A stretch of 64,000 bases of DNA from contig NZ_PXOQ01000015.1 in the NCBI RefSeq assembly GCF_003008425.1, forward strand, positions 1 to 64,000, in the 5' to 3' direction. A program made the translations under genes and the position numbers. The DNA is from Aurantibacter aestuarii. Lineage in GTDB: Bacteria > Bacteroidota > Bacteroidia > Flavobacteriales > Flavobacteriaceae. The notes below the pieces were generated by a model. It saw only the letters and a program-made list of their open reading frames with translations, was not told the DNA's origin and made no database searches. Each line of letters begins with the position of its first letter. Position 1 is the first letter of the stretch. Below, one piece after another: positions 61,302 to 64,000 of this stretch.

Positions 61302-62543
61302 TTATAACACATTAACGGTTTCTAAGGGTTTAATAGTTCCAAAATCCACCTCGACTTGGTGTTTTATTAAATCTTCAAATCTTTCGCGTTCCCTAATCAA
61401 ATGAGCTTGACCTTCATAAATTAAAACTTCAGCAGGTCTATATCTTGAATTATAGTTGCTAGCCATAGAGTAACAGTAAGCTCCAGCATTTTTAAAACAC
61501 AAGATGTCATCTTCATTAATTTCATTAATGCGTCTATTGTTAGCAAAAGTATCTGTCTCACAAATATAACCAACCACACTATAAAAGCGTTCACGACCAT
61601 TTGGGTTAGAAATATTAACAATATCGTGGCTGGAACCATAAAGCATTGGTCTTATTAGGTGATTGAAGCCAGAGTCTACTTGGGCAAAAACTGTTGAGGT
61701 CGTTTGTTTTACAGCATTTACTTTTGCTAAAAAGCAGCCAGCTTCACTAACTAAAAATTTTCCAGGTTCAAATGCTAAAGTCAATTCTTTGCCATAATTT
61801 TTACAAAATTCGTTAAAACGAAGTGATAGTTTCTCGCCTAATTCTTCAATATCTGTTTCAATGTCATTTTTGTGATACGGCACTTTAAAACCAGAGCCAA
61901 AATCTATAAACTCTAAGTTTTTAAAATGTAAAGCGGTATTAAATAATATTTCACTAGCATATAAAAATACGTCAATATCCAAAATATCGCTTCCTGTATG
62001 CATATGGATCCCATTTATAGTCATTTTAGTGTTTTCTATAATGCGTAAAATATGTGGAATTTGATGAATAGAAATACCAAATTTACTGTCAATATGACCT
62101 ACCGAGATATTGGTGTTGCCACCAGCCATAACATGAGGATTAATACGGATACAAACTGGCGTATTGGGGTGTTTGGTACCAAACTGCTCCAATATGGAAA
62201 GATTATCTATGTTTATCTGTACCCCAAGTTGTGCAGCTGTTTCAATTTCATGCAAAGAGACTCCATTTGGTGTAAAAATAATTTCCTGAGCTTTAAAACC
62301 AGCATGTAAACCTAGCTGTACTTCTTGTATAGAAACCGTATCTAAACCAGCTCCAAATGATTTCATAAGTTTTAATATACTTACATTAGATAATGCTTTC
62401 ACAGCATAGTTTATTTTTAAAGATTTTACCGATTGAAATGCGCTTGTAAGGCGTTGGTATTGTTTTTCAATTAACGCAGCATCATAAACATATGTTGGAC
62501 TCCCGTAAGTATTTGCTATTTCTAATAATTGACTGTAAGACAT
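61302..62543 (-). CDS. lysA: Diaminopimelate decarboxylase
   Basis: 413 residues of the fold-III PLP family. The PLP-binding lysine lies in YAVKALSN, the HTGSDI glycine-rich motif binds the phosphate, and the C-terminal region has 'CFKNAGAYCYSMASNYNSR'. It makes L-lysine from meso-diaminopimelate. ATG at 62543 is chosen; a TTG at 62558 lies inside the promoter's -7 box. Single gene, apart from dapF at 42968. Confidence 0.95.
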   Translation of the reverse strand: MSYSQLLEIANTYGSPTYVYDAALIEKQYQRLTSAFQSVKSLKINYAVKALSNVSILKLMKSFGAGLDTVSIQEVQLGLHAGFKAQEIIFTPNGVSLHEIETAAQLGVQINIDNLSILEQFGTKHPNTPVCIRINPHVMAGGNTNISVGHIDSKFGISIHQIPHILRIIENTKMTINGIHMHTGSDILDIDVFLYASEILFNTALHFKNLEFIDFGSGFKVPYHKNDIETDIEELGEKLSLRFNEFCKNYGKELTLAFEPGKFLVSEAGCFLAKVNAVKQTTSTVFAQVDSGFNHLIRPMLYGSSHDIVNISNPNGRERFYSVVGYICETDTFANNRRINEINEDDILCFKNAGAYCYSMASNYNSRYRPAEVLIYEGQAHLIRERERFEDLIKHQVEVDFGTIKPLETVNVL

Positions 62544-62555
62544 AATTTTTTTTGT

Positions 62556-62584
62556 CAAAATTATCAGTTTTATATGTAAGCCAA
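62556..62584 (-). promoter_or_regulatory. Promoter of lysA (TTG - N18 - TAATTTTG)
   Basis: CAA at 62582-62584 (TTG on the minus strand) and CAAAATTA at 62556-62563 (TAATTTTG), spaced 18 bases, 12 bases before the ATG at 62543. Confidence 0.6.
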
Positions 62585-62705
62585 TGGGTTTATAGTAAAA
62601 TTAGACATATTTATAACATATTGTTAATTATATAACAATTAAAACCTTTTCTTTTATTAAACTTATTTTAATAATTAAATATTAGGGTAAGTAAAACCGA
62701 TTATT

Positions 62706-62713
62706 TACTTTTG
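62706..62713 (+). promoter_or_regulatory. -7 box TACTTTTG upstream of sucC
   Basis: Exact TAnnTTTG match 60 bases before the ATG; no well-placed TTG for -33. Confidence 0.5.
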
Positions 62714-62773
62714 TTTATCAAAATTTTTAGAGTTTTTTCGTTAAGAGAACACAACACATAAATCTATTTAAAG

Positions 62774-63967
62774 ATGAATTTACACGAGTATCAAGGAAAA
62801 GAATTATTAAGCAGTTATGGTGTACGTATCCAAAGAGGTATTGTTGCTCAAAATGCTGATGAAGCAGTAACTGCAGCTAAAAAGTTAACCGAAGACACAG
62901 GAACGGGTTGGCACGTTATTAAAGCACAGGTTCACGCAGGTGGACGTGGTAAAGGTGGCGGAGTTAAATTAGCTAAAAACCTTGATGAAGTTAAAACTAT
63001 TGCAGGTCAGATTATAGGTATGGATTTGGTAACACCTCAAACTTCTGCGGAAGGTAAGCGTGTACACCAGGTATTAGTTGCAGAAGATGTGTACTATCCT
63101 GGAGATAATGAGCCAGAAGAATATTATATGTCTGTATTACTAAATAGAGGTACAGGTCGTAATATGATTATGTATTCTACAGAAGGTGGAATGGATATCG
63201 AAACAGTTGCTGAAGAAACACCACATTTAATTTTTACAGAAGAAATAGATCCTTCAACAGGAATTTTACCTTTCCAAGCTAGAAAAATTGCTTTTAATTT
63301 AGGATTATCAGGTGTAGCATTTAAAGAAATGACCAAATTCGTAACGTCTTTATATACGGCTTATGTAAAATCAGATTCGTCTTTATTTGAAATTAATCCG
63401 GTTTTAAAAACAAGTGATGATAAAATCATGGCTGTAGATGCTAAAGTAACATTAGATGCGAATGCGTTATACAGACATAAAGATTTAGCAGAATTACGTG
63501 ACTTACGTGAAGAAAGCCCGATTGAAGTTGAAGCTGGAGCTTTAGGGTTAAACTATGTAGACCTAGACGGAAATGTTGGTTGTATGGTAAATGGAGCTGG
63601 TTTAGCTATGGCAACTATGGATTTAATTAAGCAAGCAGGTGGAGAGCCAGCAAACTTTTTAGATGTTGGTGGTACAGCAGATGCAAAACGTGTAGAAGAA
63701 GCATTCCGTATTATATTAAAAGATGATGGAGTAAAAGCGATCTTAATTAATATTTTTGGTGGTATTGTACGTTGTGACCGTGTGGCACAAGGTGTAGTAG
63801 ATGCTTATAAAAATATGGGAGACGCTATTAAAGTGCCAATTATTGTTCGTTTACAAGGAACAAACGCAGATATTGCAAAAGAGTTAATTGACAATTCTGG
63901 TTTAGATGTAATGTCGGCAACAGAGTTTCAAGAAGCAGCAGATAAAGTACAAGCGGTATTAGCTTAA
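62774..63967 (+). CDS. sucC: Succinate-CoA ligase (ADP-forming) subunit beta
   Basis: 397 residues: an ATP-grasp domain (about 1-240) starting MNLHEYQGKELLSSYG, with KAQVHAGGRGKGGGVK and the 'LFEINPVLKTSDDKIMAVDAK' metal/nucleotide site, followed by a ligase domain with 'LDVGGTADAKRVEEAF' and GGIVRCDRVA. It pairs with a SucD alpha subunit to make succinyl-CoA or ATP in the citric acid cycle. sucD is not in the window. The last bases after the stop (63988 on) begin a hairpin cut by the window edge. Confidence 0.97.
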   Translation: MNLHEYQGKELLSSYGVRIQRGIVAQNADEAVTAAKKLTEDTGTGWHVIKAQVHAGGRGKGGGVKLAKNLDEVKTIAGQIIGMDLVTPQTSAEGKRVHQVLVAEDVYYPGDNEPEEYYMSVLLNRGTGRNMIMYSTEGGMDIETVAEETPHLIFTEEIDPSTGILPFQARKIAFNLGLSGVAFKEMTKFVTSLYTAYVKSDSSLFEINPVLKTSDDKIMAVDAKVTLDANALYRHKDLAELRDLREESPIEVEAGALGLNYVDLDGNVGCMVNGAGLAMATMDLIKQAGGEPANFLDVGGTADAKRVEEAFRIILKDDGVKAILINIFGGIVRCDRVAQGVVDAYKNMGDAIKVPIIVRLQGTNADIAKELIDNSGLDVMSATEFQEAADKVQAVLA

Positions 63968-64000
63968 GCTTTTAATTTTATAATATAAAAAAGCAACCTT

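Overview
The window is chromosomal DNA of a member of the Bacteroidota, almost certainly a Flavobacteriaceae. The signs are AT-rich DNA, type IX secretion (T9SS) sorting tails of both type A and type B, a PorP/SprF protein, many lipoproteins and outer-membrane proteins of flavobacterial families, upstream boxes matching the Bacteroidota promoter element TAnnTTTG, and a long glyceraldehyde-3-phosphate dehydrogenase. I see no prophage, insertion sequence, CRISPR array or rRNA operon. There is one tRNA gene, tRNA-Thr(TGT). The region reads as ordinary core and envelope genome with some lineage-specific genes, and no clear-cut new defence or mobile system is visible.

Layout. 1-5 kb: the 3' end of a large calcium-repeat surface protein with a type B sorting tail, then PorP/SprF and a TPR/beta-propeller/OmpA protein. 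5-20 kb: acetyl-CoA synthetase, a TIM-barrel protein, LpxR-like lipid A deacylase, membrane proteins, SulP transporter, MsbA-like ABC exporter, YceI protein, Crp/Fnr regulator, MFS exporter and small secreted proteins. 19.4-27.5 kb: rRNA/tRNA methyltransferase, M48 protease, two alpha/beta hydrolases, VanX-like dipeptidase, DoxX protein, AlkB-like dioxygenase, DUF819 and DUF4369 proteins. The 22.43-22.59 kb gap holds two oppositely oriented heptamer arrays around a terminator. 27.5-33.7 kb: a giant secreted G8/beta-helix protein with a type A tail, universal stress protein, HAD phosphatase, MtfA-like peptidase.

33.8-36.5 kb is a compact sulfur operon: persulfide dioxygenase-type MBL/rhodanese fusion, thioredoxin, and two half-size YeeE/YedE proteins. 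36.5-42.8 kb: a coiled-coil membrane protein, long GAPDH, a CHASE3 histidine kinase with two response regulators, HtrA protease. 42.9-47.4 kb: dapF, a GNAT acetyltransferase, mltG, a DUF2279 protein and a lysozyme-like protein, mostly cell-wall functions. 47.4-49.6 kb: tRNA-Thr, PTPS, idi, YceI lipoprotein. 49.7-51.5 kb: grpE-dnaJ.

51.8-58.4 kb is a seven-gene unit with almost no gaps: an ABC exporter pair, MscS channel, outer-membrane protein, an NtrC-type response regulator lacking a DNA-binding domain, a four-helix membrane protein and PPK2. It is followed by a degenerate intergenic repeat, then an M28 peptidase, a PH-like protein, a secreted DinB-like protein, lysA and sucC.

Several convergent gene pairs share hairpin terminators with T tracts on both strands. 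Four genes appear to start at TTG (9026, 39513, 45310, 60033). Some starts were moved downstream where a promoter box or signal peptide shows the longer form to be wrong (grpE, lysA, the 14.7 kb YceI protein, the AlkB-like protein, the Crp/Fnr regulator and the coiled-coil protein).
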